This document shows positions 39,622 through 48,642 of a stretch of 64,000 nt of DNA, piece after piece. Under the pieces are notes generated by a model. The model had not been told where the DNA came from, did not search any database, and saw only the letters and a program-made list of their open reading frames with translations. Position 1 is the stretch's first letter. Each line of letters opens with the position of its first letter. The stretch is from NCBI GenBank assembly GCA_024688685.1, contig JAILDX010000008.1, positions 1 to 64,000 on the forward strand, given 5' to 3'. The position numbers and the translations under genes are program-made. This DNA is from Saccharofermentans sp. (GTDB lineage Bacteria; Bacillota; Clostridia; Saccharofermentanales; Saccharofermentanaceae).

Positions 39622-40248
39622 TTACTTAGCCTTAACAGATGTCTTAACAGTAACCATACCGCCCTTAGGACCAGGTACGGCACCTCTGAGGACAAGGATT
39701 CCTCTGTCGCCATCTACCATTACTACGCTGAGATTCTGAACTGTGCAGTTAACTGCGCCCATATGTCCAGGCATCTTCTTACCGGGCATAACACGTGCAG
39801 GTGTTGAGTTAGCACCCATGGAACCGACTCTTCTGTGGTACATGGAACCGTGACCTGAAGGACCACCCTTCTGGCCGTGGCGCTTTGTGTTGCCCTGGAA
39901 ACCCTTACCCTTGGAAATACCGGAAACATCAACGTGATCGCCAACTGCGAACATATCTGAAACCTTGATCTCCTGGCCAAGAGCAAATTCCTCATCCGCT
40001 TCGAACTCACGGATGTATCTCTTTACCTCTACGTCAGCATTCTTGAACTGACCCTTTACCGGCTTATTTACGAGCTTCTCGCGGATAACGCCGGATGCAA
40101 CCTTGACAGCATTGTAGCCATCTTTCTCTTCCGTCTTGTTCTGGAGCACATACATGGGCTCTACTTCGATGACGGTTGCCGGGATAGCGTTGCCATTCTC
40201 ATCAAACAGCTGAGTCATACCGGACTTTTTGCCAATAATGAATTTCAT
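39622..40248 (-). CDS. rplC: 50S ribosomal protein L3
   Basis: 208-residue L3, early assembly and A-site protein. It starts KFIIGKKSGMTQLFDENGNA and has VSGISKGKGFQGNTKRHGQK and GSMGANSTPARVMPGKKMPG. A 101-base spacer separates it from rpsJ, with GGAGG before the ATG. Confidence 0.97.
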   Translation of the reverse strand: MKFIIGKKSGMTQLFDENGNAIPATVIEVEPMYVLQNKTEEKDGYNAVKVASGVIREKLVNKPVKGQFKNADVEVKRYIREFEADEEFALGQEIKVSDMFAVGDHVDVSGISKGKGFQGNTKRHGQKGGPSGHGSMYHRRVGSMGANSTPARVMPGKKMPGHMGAVNCTVQNLSVVMVDGDRGILVLRGAVPGPKGGMVTVKTSVKAK

Positions 40249-40349
40249 CTTGTATTCCTCCTTATTAGGTTATTGGTTCGCTTATCGATCAGCGAACGTG
40301 ACCTCGGACAGCAGTCTTGGCTTCTCCTGCCCGAAAATGCCCTTGGTGT

Positions 40350-40664
40350 TTACTTTGTTCCGTCGTTCTCGATGGACACACCTGCAGGCAGTTCGATCTT
40401 CTTAAGCTCATCCATTGTTGAAGCGGATGGTGTATAAACATCGATCAGTCTCTTGTGTGTTCTCTGCTCGAACTGCTCACGGGAATCCTTGTACTTGTGA
40501 GGTGAACGAAGGATCGTTACTACCTCTTTCTCTGTGGGAAGCGGTATAGGTCCTGAGTAGCTTGCTCCTGTACGATCGAGAACGTCTACTACTGACTTTA
40601 CTGCCTTGTCAAGAAGTCTGTGATCATAAGCTTTGAACTTGATTCGGATCTTCTGTGTTGCCAT
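40350..40664 (-). CDS. rpsJ: 30S ribosomal protein S10
   Basis: 104-residue S10, also a transcription antitermination factor (NusE). It has [20 protein letters not shown], the [20 protein letters not shown] loop and [19 protein letters not shown] chose the ATG at 40664 because GGAGG lies 7 bases upstream and the N-terminus fits the family; an in-frame ATG 63 bases earlier lies in the leader. It is the first gene of the superoperon. Confidence 0.97.
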   Translation of the reverse strand: MATQKIRIKFKAYDHRLLDKAVKSVVDVLDRTGASYSGPIPLPTEKEVVTILRSPHKYKDSREQFEQRTHKRLIDVYTPSASTMDELKKIELPAGVSIENDGTK

Positions 40665-40729
40665 TTGTTTTCCTCCATTTTCTGCTTTGATTTTCTCAAC
40701 CTGTTCGGGCGTTTCCTCGTGCCCCATTC

Positions 40730-40787
40730 AAAAACCCGGCTGTCCAGTTACTTCTATTGATATAAAAGCACTTTGGTCTATACCGGG
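40730..40787 (-). terminator. candidate attenuator in the S10 leader
   Basis: On the minus strand CCCGG and CCGGG enclose AGT/ACT and a 7-bp CTTTTAT/ATAGAAG stem with loop ATCA; TTTTT follows the outer stem. It lies about 65 bases before rpsJ, a good place for ribosomal-protein-controlled attenuation. Confidence 0.45.
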
Positions 40788-40970
40788 AAGACGCTGCACT
40801 ATTAAACTGTACCGACACCTTCGCCGAGATCGCCGGAGATCATTGCCCCGACTTCGCTCCGAAGAAGTTCCCCGTCCGTCCGTGGCGCAGATGCCACAAG
40901 GCAACGGCAATCTTCATCATCAACGCTTTTGGCGCGCAGAAAGCCCCGTCGGACAAACCGCGCAAAAGCG

Positions 40971-40999
40971 ATTGTACTATGGGATTGCAATATTGGCAA
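40971..40999 (-). promoter_or_regulatory. sigma-A promoter of the S10 superoperon
   Basis: On the minus strand TTGCCA (40994-40999), a 17-base spacer and TACAAT (40971-40976), each 5 of 6 to consensus. Confidence 0.75.
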
Positions 41000-41053
41000 G
41001 CAAAAATGCTAAAAACATCAGATTCTACACCCTTATGGGCGTTCCAGCGGCGT

Positions 41054-41959
41054 TTATGCCTGATTTTCCTTAAGCAGAGCCCTTATGTCAGCAGGCTCAA
41101 AATGATATTTGCTGTTGCAGAATCTGCATTCGGTATCTATACCCTTCTCATCGGAGGCAAGCTCCTCAAGATCTGCCTTCCCGAGGGTGGCAAGACCTGC
41201 CGACATCTTCTCTTTGCTGCAGTTGCACCTAAAAGATACGGGCGCTCCCTCTATATACTTCATATCCGGATCACCGAGGAAAAGGTCAAGTATCTGCGCA
41301 GGAGAGAATCCCTCATCAAGGAAATATGTATAGTCAGGAAATCCCGAGGCCCTCTTCTCAAGATAGTCCACATCCTTCTCATCATAACCGGGCATAAGCT
41401 GGACCATCATTCCGCCGGCATGCTTTATCTTCCCTTTCTCAATGAGGACTCCAAGTGCCACGATGGAAGGAGTCTGTTCCGACGCCATCAGATAATATGT
41501 AAAATCCTCACCAATGCCGCCTGTCTTCAGTTCGACCTGTCCTCCGTATGGCTCCCTGAGACCGATATCTCTTATTACGGAAAGCGTTCCGCCCGCTACC
41601 GCGCCCTTGACATTCACGCTCTCATCGCCCTCGATCCTGCTCACAACGGGATATGCCCTGCAGTTAAACGACGAATCACATACGCATGTCATGCCGCCGA
41701 TTGGACCTTCCGCTTTGATTATCGTCGTCTGAGTATCCGTCGGGTTCTTCATATTCTCAGATAAAAGAAGGCTTCCCGTCATGAATCTGCCAAGCGCACA
41801 CATAACAGAAGGTGTCATGTTGTGATACTCCTGTGCCTGGCGGCAAAGATCGGTTGACCTTATCGCGCACGCTTTTACAAAGCCTCTGAGCGCACTCGCC
41901 TTAACGAAATGATCTTTATTTATATCAGTTATACCCGGAACGGAATACGGATCAGCCAT
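41054..41959 (-). CDS. hslO: redox-regulated chaperone Hsp33
   Basis: 301-residue holdase activated by oxidation. The C-terminal zinc site has RCNCS near 243 and CRFCNSKY near 276, the CxC...CxxC arrangement that releases zinc on disulfide formation. The N-terminal DHFVKASALRGFVKACAIRS and MGRFMTGSLL-type segment is typical. Length is normal. It starts one base after the methyltransferase stop and is the last gene of the pucR-ftsE-ftsX-M23-methyltransferase-hslO run. Confidence 0.95.
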   Translation of the reverse strand: MADPYSVPGITDINKDHFVKASALRGFVKACAIRSTDLCRQAQEYHNMTPSVMCALGRFMTGSLLLSENMKNPTDTQTTIIKAEGPIGGMTCVCDSSFNCRAYPVVSRIEGDESVNVKGAVAGGTLSVIRDIGLREPYGGQVELKTGGIGEDFTYYLMASEQTPSIVALGVLIEKGKIKHAGGMMVQLMPGYDEKDVDYLEKRASGFPDYTYFLDEGFSPAQILDLFLGDPDMKYIEGAPVSFRCNCSKEKMSAGLATLGKADLEELASDEKGIDTECRFCNSKYHFEPADIRALLKENQA

Positions 41960-41960
41960 A

Positions 41961-42716
41961 TTACTCCTTTATAAATACCATAAATATTCTTTCTTCACCT
42001 TCATCCGGCGCTTCATCGGAAAGCTCGCCTAATGTCGCCAAATGAGTAAGACCCGCCTGTCTTCCCGCCTCAATAAAGAAGTCCTTGGGATAGTACCTCT
42101 CCACGAGGTTACCGTCATATCTTATATATCTTCCGCTGCCGTCGCTCTCGAAAAAGGTCAGCTCCGCCGTATTGATATTCTCTCCACTGTCATAATTGTT
42201 AACCCAGAGAAGGAGAAAATCCTCATAATCCTGATAGAAAACATTATCACCGAAAGTCTCCTCGAGATGCTTAAGTGTGATCACATCAAAGATGAATACA
42301 CCGCCGGACAGAAGATGATCGCTCACGTTCCTGAAGATCTTCAGCAGGTCGTTCGGATCCATAATGTGGTCCAGAGTATCCAGAAGGGATACGAAACAGT
42401 CGGCATCGTAATCCATTTCGAGATCCGTGATATCCCCCATGACGAAGCAGACCTTCTCAGAATTCTCCTTTGAAGCCGCCACCTCAAGCATTACCTGTGC
42501 ATTGTCTATGCCGGTGACATCAAATCCCTTCAGTGCAAGCGGAATATCAACGGAACCGGTTCCGCATCCGAGATCGACTATCTTCTTCTGAGAGGATGAT
42601 GTCCTGCAGAATCTTTTTATCAGGCCTTCGATATAATCAGCCCATCTGCCGCAGTCCATATCAGACTGCAGGGTATCATATCTTGCCGCCAAAATATCGT
42701 AGAATGTCTCGTCCAT
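41961..42716 (-). CDS. class I SAM-dependent methyltransferase
   Basis: 251-residue soluble methyltransferase. The SAM-binding motif I is VDLGCGTGSVDIPLAL near 44-59, followed by acidic VTGIDNAQ and, later, DCFVSLLDTLDHI. The C-terminal half has a beta-rich lid (LTFFESDGSGRYIRYDGN) like those of small-molecule or YcgJ/UbiE-like enzymes. Substrate unknown. It is sandwiched between the M23 gene (4 bases) and hslO (1 base), so it is co-transcribed, but no functional link is evident. Confidence 0.88.
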   Translation of the reverse strand: MDETFYDILAARYDTLQSDMDCGRWADYIEGLIKRFCRTSSSQKKIVDLGCGTGSVDIPLALKGFDVTGIDNAQVMLEVAASKENSEKVCFVMGDITDLEMDYDADCFVSLLDTLDHIMDPNDLLKIFRNVSDHLLSGGVFIFDVITLKHLEETFGDNVFYQDYEDFLLLWVNNYDSGENINTAELTFFESDGSGRYIRYDGNLVERYYPKDFFIEAGRQAGLTHLATLGELSDEAPDEGEERIFMVFIKE

Positions 42717-42720
42717 CTTA

Positions 42721-43986
42721 TTAAGGCAGGTAAGATCTCGGGTTGACGGTCGAGCCGTTCACGCGAACCTCAAAGTGGAGATGAGGTCCTGTGGATGAAC
42801 CTGTGCTTCCTACTTCCGCGATCTTCTGTCCTCTTGATACAGACTGTCCGGAACTTACATATATGTTGCGGCAGTGACCGTACAGTGTGGTTACGCCGTT
42901 GCCGTGACTGATGATCAGATAATTGCCGTATCCCGAACCGCCGGTGTTGCGTCCCGGAACAGGAAGGTTGACCTGGATTACAGTACCGGAAGCTGCTGCA
43001 ACGATAGTGGAACCGTAGCTTGAACCGATATCCATACCGGTATGGAGCTTTCTGACTCCTGAGATAGGATGGATACGGTATCCGTAAGGTGAGGTAATGT
43101 TGCGGCTTGCAACAGGCCATGTAAAAGAGATGCCGCTGACGACCTTTGTTCCGCCGCCAGAGTAATTCTGCGCCTGCTGTACCTGATACTGTCTCGTAAG
43201 ATCTCTTACGCGCTGGTCAAGTCTTGAAGCTTCCGCATTAAGATTGTCTCTTTCTCTCTCTGCAGATGTTATCTGTGTGCTGACCTCTTCAAGCGCTGCG
43301 GTCGTTACACCGATCCTTCTCTCAAGCTCGTCGAGCTCAGCCTGCTTGGCATCGGCAATGCGCTGCATCTCATCAGCTTCTTCCATGGCGGCATCAGCCT
43401 GGAGCTGCGCATCATCCATAGCAATCTGGAGTTCGTCTATTGCCTGATTATCTGCATCCGCGATAAGCGCGATTATCTCGAGATTGGTAAAGAAACCTGC
43501 TATACTGTCAGATTCGAGCAGTACTTCCAGAGTTGATTTGTTCTGGAACTCAAACATTGCATTAACTCTGTTTGCAAACTGCTCCTGCTTTTCCTCAAGA
43601 TTCTCCTGAGCCGCAATGAACCTCTCCAGTGCAGCCTGTTTTGCCTCAAGTGCAGCCTGAAGCTGTCCCGCAATGATCTCGTACTGGGCTCTCTGCTCTG
43701 CCGACATCTGGTTGAGATTGGCAAGCTCGTTATTAAGTTCCGTCTGCTGTCCGTTGAGGGAATTGAGTCTTGAGTTTACTTCGTTCGCTCTTCTTCTCGC
43801 AGCATCCCTTTCCTGCTTTGCCCTGTTGATATCTTCCTGTGATACCTTGTATTTGATCGAAATGATCGAATCAGTGATCATGCCATCGGTAAGTGCCGCA
43901 GACGTGGATGATGTAAGCCCTGTAAGGAGCATACATCCGGTGATCACCGCCGCAGATATCCTTTTGACAATACTGTTTACTTTCAT
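42721..43986 (-). CDS. EnvC-like M23 peptidase-domain protein with coiled coil
   Basis: 421-residue exported protein. The signal peptide is at 1-30 (AAVITGCMLLTGLTSSTSA). A long coiled coil follows at about 45-270, with LytM/M23 domain motifs HTGMDIGSSYGS near 315 and HLHFEVRVNGS near 400. In EnvC and in Gram-positive partners of FtsEX, such proteins couple the FtsX signal to cell-wall hydrolysis. The M23 ligands H and D are present (HTGMD, HLHFE), so it could also be an active DD-endopeptidase. It lies 2 bases from ftsX, which supports partnership. Confidence 0.92.
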   Translation of the reverse strand: MKVNSIVKRISAAVITGCMLLTGLTSSTSAALTDGMITDSIISIKYKVSQEDINRAKQERDAARRRANEVNSRLNSLNGQQTELNNELANLNQMSAEQRAQYEIIAGQLQAALEAKQAALERFIAAQENLEEKQEQFANRVNAMFEFQNKSTLEVLLESDSIAGFFTNLEIIALIADADNQAIDELQIAMDDAQLQADAAMEEADEMQRIADAKQAELDELERRIGVTTAALEEVSTQITSAERERDNLNAEASRLDQRVRDLTRQYQVQQAQNYSGGGTKVVSGISFTWPVASRNITSPYGYRIHPISGVRKLHTGMDIGSSYGSTIVAAASGTVIQVNLPVPGRNTGGSGYGNYLIISHGNGVTTLYGHCRNIYVSSGQSVSRGQKIAEVGSTGSSTGPHLHFEVRVNGSTVNPRSYLP

Positions 43987-43988
43987 AT

Positions 43989-44885
43989 CTACACCTTAAT
44001 ATACTTGCGGACAGATATTCCGCTTCCGATCGCACCTATGAACACACCGAAGATAACAACCATTATCAGAAGTGTCCACATAAGGCTTCTCGTATTCACA
44101 AGTGCATAAAAGCTCGTAGGATCAACAGAACCCATCATCTTGTCGTAAATCGCCTTGTAAGCAAATACGGTGATAGTCCATGAAATGATCGCACTGACTA
44201 ATCCTACTATCGCGCCTTCAGTTATATAAGGCATCCTTATATAATTGTTGGTCGCACCTACAAACTTCATTATCTCTATCTCTGATGATCTGGAATAAAC
44301 TGATATCCTGACCATGTTGGAAATAATAAATAGTGATATTACAAAGAGCACAGCGAAAGCCACGACCGTCGCAATATTGACTGCATCCGTCGCCTTTGAG
44401 AGGAACTTCATTACATTGCTTTCCTGCACGATTTTGCTGATCCCGTCGTAAGGTGTGATGGTCGTGATGACTTCATCTGCATCTCTGGGATCCTTAAGCT
44501 GGATGTTGAATGTATAAGGGAGAACCTGATTATAGTCGATCTCATCAAGGAGGGATGATCTGTCGCCCAGGTTTGCCTTGAAAGCATTGTAGTTCTGCTC
44601 GGGACTGTTAAGTGTCCAGTTAGCGATCCTCGTATCTGAGCTCAGAACCTGTGAGATGGTATCCAGCTGTTCCTGCTCACAGTTAAGGACCATATATACT
44701 TCGATGGGAGGCTTCTGACCGAGCTTTCTCATCATATTGCGCGCATTGGTCGCAAAGATGAAGAACGCGCTCATTACCACGAGCATGAGCAGGATCGTCG
44801 TTATCGAAGCCACCGTAACGAGAGGGTGTCTTATGATACCTATAAATCCTTCCTTTACCGAGTTAAAAAATGCTCTTACGCTCAT
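43989..44885 (-). CDS. ftsX: cell-division protein FtsX
   Basis: 298-residue membrane subunit of the FtsEX complex that transmits cytoplasmic ATPase state to wall hydrolases. It has four membrane segments: about 22-45, 170-195, 215-245 and 270-290. A large extracellular loop lies between the first two (about 50-165), and MVRISVYSRSSEIEIMKFVG is the cytoplasmic coupling segment. Start overlaps the ftsE stop as ATGA. Confidence 0.94.
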   Translation of the reverse strand: MSVRAFFNSVKEGFIGIIRHPLVTVASITTILLMLVVMSAFFIFATNARNMMRKLGQKPPIEVYMVLNCEQEQLDTISQVLSSDTRIANWTLNSPEQNYNAFKANLGDRSSLLDEIDYNQVLPYTFNIQLKDPRDADEVITTITPYDGISKIVQESNVMKFLSKATDAVNIATVVAFAVLFVISLFIISNMVRISVYSRSSEIEIMKFVGATNNYIRMPYITEGAIVGLVSAIISWTITVFAYKAIYDKMMGSVDPTSFYALVNTRSLMWTLLIMVVIFGVFIGAIGSGISVRKYIKV

Positions 44886-46009
44886 TCGTCATCATCCTCA
44901 AGAATATCGAGATCAGGGAACCTTACCTGAGGTGCCCTTACGTTACTCTTTTTATCATTCTTATCTGCTTTGGCTGCCTTAGCCGCCTTCTTCTCAGCTT
45001 TCCTCTCAGCCTTCAGAGCCTTTTTGTCAGGCTTTGTCTCTGCCGGAACTTCTGTTTCCGCTTCTTCGGGAACAGCCTTCAGCTCAGGAACAGACACTTC
45101 TGCAGGTGCTTCCTCAACCTTGCTCTCACCGAAAACAAAGGAATCATCTTCATGCACGATCGGCTTTCTTGCCGCCTGCCTTATGTACTGTTCATCATCG
45201 TAGTCATCGCCATAATCCCTGTCGTCCTCAAATGCCGGATCATCACCGAAGCTGATCGTGACAGGTTCCTGCATTCCTGCAGCTGCCAGCTGTCTGTCAT
45301 CGATGGGAGAAGGTCTTACCGTATCCTCTTCAGATGTATAGCTGCTCCTGTACTCGTCCCTGACTATCCTTCCGTCTTCGACTTCGATAACACGCTGCTT
45401 CATCCTGTCGACCATATTGCTGTCATGTGTACATACGATAACTGTTGTACCGCTCCTGTTAATCTCAAGGAGAAGCGCCATGATGCTCTCGCTCGTCTCA
45501 GGATCGAGGTTGCCGGTAGGCTCGTCAGCTACTATAAGCTTGGGGTTGTTCACCATCGCTCTCGCAATGGCAACTCTCTGCTGCTCACCGCCTGAAAGCT
45601 CCTGCGGATAAGTATTAGCCTTATCCTTAAGGCCTACAACGTTCAGAACGATCTTGACCGCCTGGTTAAGGCTCTTCTTCGGGATTCCGACGACCTCGCC
45701 GACAAAGGCGATATTCTCTTCTACGGTCTTTGTCTCAATAAGTCTGAAATCCTGATATATCATTCCGATGTTGCGGCGGAGAACAGGGATCAGCGCTCTG
45801 GACATATGGGTAATATCGAAATTGTCGATCGTAACCTTGCCTTCTGTCGGATCCTCCTCCTTGGTCATACACTTCAGGAGTGTGGACTTGCCGGAACCTG
45901 ACTTGCCAATAACAAAAACAAACTCTCCGGTCTCTATCTCGAAACTGACCCCCTTAAGGGCCTCTACTCCGGATTTGTATGTTTTTTTGACGTTATAATA
46001 ATGAATCAT
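44882..46009 (-). CDS. ftsE: cell-division ATPase FtsE with long C-terminal tail
   Basis: 375-residue FtsE. The ABC ATPase domain (about 1-228) has GKSGSGKST, Q-loop MIYQDFRLI, LSGGEQQRVAIARAM and ADEPTGNLDP. Typical FtsE ends near 228; here about 145 residues follow. They are first acidic and Tyr-rich (DDPAFEDDRDYGDDYDDEQY), then Glu/Pro/Val-rich, then a Lys/Ala-rich stretch (KKALKAERKAEKKAAKAAK), ending in LDILEDDDE. The tail looks disordered. The gene starts 9 bases after the PucR gene. Confidence 0.94.
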   Translation of the reverse strand: MIHYYNVKKTYKSGVEALKGVSFEIETGEFVFVIGKSGSGKSTLLKCMTKEEDPTEGKVTIDNFDITHMSRALIPVLRRNIGMIYQDFRLIETKTVEENIAFVGEVVGIPKKSLNQAVKIVLNVVGLKDKANTYPQELSGGEQQRVAIARAMVNNPKLIVADEPTGNLDPETSESIMALLLEINRSGTTVIVCTHDSNMVDRMKQRVIEVEDGRIVRDEYRSSYTSEEDTVRPSPIDDRQLAAAGMQEPVTISFGDDPAFEDDRDYGDDYDDEQYIRQAARKPIVHEDDSFVFGESKVEEAPAEVSVPELKAVPEEAETEVPAETKPDKKALKAERKAEKKAAKAAKADKNDKKSNVRAPQVRFPDLDILEDDDE

Positions 46010-46018
46010 TCGCTGCCT

Positions 46019-47125
46019 TTATCTGATCATCTTGTCGTTGCCTTCATCAAGATAATCGATATATGTCCTTACCATAGTTGCCATCTTAAACAGAACGGCA
46101 TCTTCAAATAATCTGAGATCAAGACCTGTCTTGAGCTTGACCTTCTCGAGTCTGTATACAAGCGTATTACGGTGAACAAAGAGTTCACGGCTCGTCTCGG
46201 AACCGTTAAGGTCATTATCAAAGAATGTCTCGATGGTCATCTTTGTCTCTTCATCGAGCTGTTTGTAAGCTTCATCAGGGAATACCTCCTCGATGAACAT
46301 CTCACAAAGGCTTCTCGGGAGCTGATAGATGAGTCTGCCGAGACCCAGCTTATCATATCTCGAGATATGGCTGTCGCTCTCAAAGATCTTGGATACCTTA
46401 AGTGCCGTCATAGCATCACTGTAGGACTTGCTGATCTCCTGGAATGTCCTTACGAGAGAACCGACTGCAACCTTCGCATCACAGCCTTCTGAATTGAGAC
46501 ACGTGAGAAGTGACTTGGATACGTTCTCGATGAAATCATTCCTGGACTCTTCTGTCTCGTATGCTTCCTGCGCATTGACGATAACGATGGACGTTGACTC
46601 ATCCATAGCTATAACATTTGCAATGTCTTCGTCTGTATAGAAGTTCTGAAGGAGTTCAAGAGCATCCGCACCCTTCTCTGCAGTAGTCCTGACTACCATT
46701 ACGAGTCTCGGGATCTTGCACTCGATGTTGAACTCCCTTGCGGTCATGGGGATCTCTTCCCTGATCTCATTATCAAGAAGAACGTTACGGATGAAGATGA
46801 TCTTATCCGCATCTGTTCCTCTCTCCTTGAGAGAGGTCTTGATCCATTCTGACAAAAGCTGAAGTGATACCTTTGCCTCGGGATCATTGCTCTGGATATA
46901 AACGACGTATTTGGGCTGCTCACCGATAAGGATCTTGTGATAAGTCTTATCAGCTGTGCTCAGAAACTGATCATTAGACGTAAGGACTGATCTTACCGAG
47001 GAATCGACAGAATCAGTAATGTCTTCATCTGTAGCTGCGATCACTTTGCCTGTAAGATCGATAACACCTGCACCAAAAGGCAGTATTTCTTTGGCCTGAC
47101 GCATCAATTTCTTAATCTCTTCCAT
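46019..47125 (-). CDS. PucR/CdaR-family transcriptional regulator
   Basis: 368-residue regulator. The C-terminal helix-turn-helix (about 305-360, with FVHRNTLVYRLEKVKLKTGLDLR) is the PucR HTH_30 type. The middle has the GGDEF-like PucR domain (about 160-280, VIAMDESTSIVIVNAQ). The N-terminal 140 residues resemble a GAF-like sensory region (ILPFGAGVIDLTGKVIAA). Ligand unknown; the group often responds to sugars, purines or amino acids. Its location directly before ftsE, 9 bases away, suggests co-transcription with the FtsEX operon. Confidence 0.88.
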   Translation of the reverse strand: MEEIKKLMRQAKEILPFGAGVIDLTGKVIAATDEDITDSVDSSVRSVLTSNDQFLSTADKTYHKILIGEQPKYVVYIQSNDPEAKVSLQLLSEWIKTSLKERGTDADKIIFIRNVLLDNEIREEIPMTAREFNIECKIPRLVMVVRTTAEKGADALELLQNFYTDEDIANVIAMDESTSIVIVNAQEAYETEESRNDFIENVSKSLLTCLNSEGCDAKVAVGSLVRTFQEISKSYSDAMTALKVSKIFESDSHISRYDKLGLGRLIYQLPRSLCEMFIEEVFPDEAYKQLDEETKMTIETFFDNDLNGSETSRELFVHRNTLVYRLEKVKLKTGLDLRLFEDAVLFKMATMVRTYIDYLDEGNDKMIR

Positions 47126-47214
47126 ATTGTCACCTCGTTCATATCGCAGGTTTGCATACTTGCACTTTTAAATAATATTATTTTAAGAACAAAGACGCAA
47201 GTGAAAAACAAGGC

Positions 47215-47244
47215 AAAAAAGAGCCACTCCCGAAGGAGTGGCTC
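47215..47244 (-). terminator. Rho-independent terminator of the sugar ABC ATPase gene
   Basis: On the minus strand GAGCCACTCC / GGAGTGGCTC, a perfect 10-bp stem with a 4-base TTCG loop, followed by TTTTTT. Confidence 0.95.
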
Positions 47245-47268
47245 CTGTAATCTTCTGATGAACAGTTA

Positions 47269-48384
47269 TCAGGAAATGATGCTCTGCTCTGTATCCTTGT
47301 CGAAGATGTGGATACGGTTTGTATCGATAGCGAGATCGCAAACCATGCCAACCTGTGACTGGGATGTTGTAGGGTCAACTCTACATGTGAGAGGGAGTGA
47401 ACCGTTAACTGTAACATAGAGATATGTCTCAGCACCAAGCATCTCGACGACGTCAACGTCTGCTTCGAAAGCTGTCTCAGGGTGATCAGTAACGAATGTA
47501 GCTTCGTCTGTGATTGCCTCAGGACGAACACCGAAGATAACTTCCTGACCATCGCGCTCCATAACTTCCTCAACTGCATAACGATCGGGAAGCTTAACTG
47601 TAACGTTCTCGAATGTGATGTAAACATCTGTGCCGTCAACGTTGATCGTAGCATTGATGAAGTTCATAGGAGGCATTCCGATGAATCCTGCAACGAATGT
47701 GTTGATCGGGTTATCGTAGAGCTCCGTAGGAGAATCTACCTGCTGGATGAAACCATCCTTCATAACAACGATACGCGTACCCATTGTCATAGCCTCTGTC
47801 TGGTCATGTGTAACGTATACGAATGTTGTCTTAAGTCTGTGGTGAAGCTTTGTGATCTCGACACGCATCTGAACACGGAGCTTAGCATCCAAGTTGGAGA
47901 GAGGCTCGTCCATAAGGAATACCTTAGGATCACGAACGATAGCACGACCGAGAGCAACACGCTGTCTCTGACCACCGGAGAGAGCCTTAGGCTTTCTCTC
48001 GAGGAGGTGCTCGATCTCAAGGATCTTAGCTGCTTCTGATACACGACGGTCGATCTCTGCCTTAGGCATCTTGCGGAGCTTCAATGCGAAAGCCATGTTG
48101 TCACGTACTGTCATATGAGGATAGAGAGCGTAGTTCTGGAAAACCATCGCGATATCTCTGTCCTTAGGGAGAACGTCATTGATAAGACGATCGTCGATGT
48201 AGATCTCACCTTCGGAGATATCTTCGAGCCCTGCGAGCATACGCAGTGTGGTTGACTTACCGCATCCGGAAGGACCAACGAGGATAACGAACTCCTTGTC
48301 TGCTACTTCAAGATTAAAGTCTGAAACAGCAACAACGCCGCCGTCATACTTCTTGTAAACATGCTGGAAAGATAAACTTGCCAT
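47269..48384 (-). CDS. carbohydrate ABC transporter ATP-binding protein (MsmK/UgpC type)
   Basis: 371-residue CUT1-family ATPase energising oligosaccharide uptake, often shared by several permeases. It has [49 protein letters not shown] and [14 protein letters not shown], then the C-terminal TOBE/OB regulatory domain (about 240-371) with [10 protein letters not shown]. No permease or binding protein is adjacent, consistent with an orphan MsmK-like multitask ATPase. GGAGG precedes the ATG; a GCCGA/TCGGC hairpin (48405-48418) lies in the leader. Confidence 0.95.
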   Translation of the reverse strand: MASLSFQHVYKKYDGGVVAVSDFNLEVADKEFVILVGPSGCGKSTTLRMLAGLEDISEGEIYIDDRLINDVLPKDRDIAMVFQNYALYPHMTVRDNMAFALKLRKMPKAEIDRRVSEAAKILEIEHLLERKPKALSGGQRQRVALGRAIVRDPKVFLMDEPLSNLDAKLRVQMRVEITKLHHRLKTTFVYVTHDQTEAMTMGTRIVVMKDGFIQQVDSPTELYDNPINTFVAGFIGMPPMNFINATINVDGTDVYITFENVTVKLPDRYAVEEVMERDGQEVIFGVRPEAITDEATFVTDHPETAFEADVDVVEMLGAETYLYVTVNGSLPLTCRVDPTTSQSQVGMVCDLAIDTNRIHIFDKDTEQSIIS

Positions 48385-48404
48385 TTTTATAAAACCTCCA
48401 ATAC

Positions 48405-48424
48405 GCCGATAAGTCGGCTTTTTT
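48405..48424. other. hairpin in the leader of the sugar ABC ATPase gene
   Basis: GCCGA-TAAG-TCGGC followed by TTTTTT on the plus strand, so it has a terminator shape in the antisense direction. On the minus strand it is a short stem ending 7 bases before the GGAGG of the ATPase gene. Function unknown. Confidence 0.4.
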
Positions 48425-48642
48425 CCTACGGATATACTACCAAAGGGCAGTCTTTCTCTCCATATGACAATGTTGCCAAAAAAAAATATGGGTTTTTGTA
48501 GTTGTTAACTTGGATTTTTGTTTGATTTGCACACGTTCTCTCTGATAATTTGGGCAGTTTACTCAATTTTAGGTATAAAAATACAGTTTTAGCTCTTCCG
48601 ACGGCATTTCAAATCTTATGACAAATTGTACAAATGCGCTAT

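Larger units (their letters stand above)
40665..41053 (-). promoter_or_regulatory. S10-operon promoter and long leader (non-coding, 389 bases)
   Basis: No gene found in this stretch. From the promoter at 40971-40999 the transcript would have a leader of about 300 nucleotides. It contains a GTGGC/GCCAC hairpin near 40890-40906, an ACTTC/GAAGT stem near 40860, and the terminator-like structure at 40730-40787. An inverted repeat CGCTTTTG/CAAAAGCG (40924-40970) lies across the presumed transcription start. Confidence 0.55.

Noticed and set aside
40924-40970. Small structured RNA gene at the start of the S10 leader
   Set aside because: The inverted repeat overlaps the -10 region and start point, so half of it would not be in the transcript from the main promoter.
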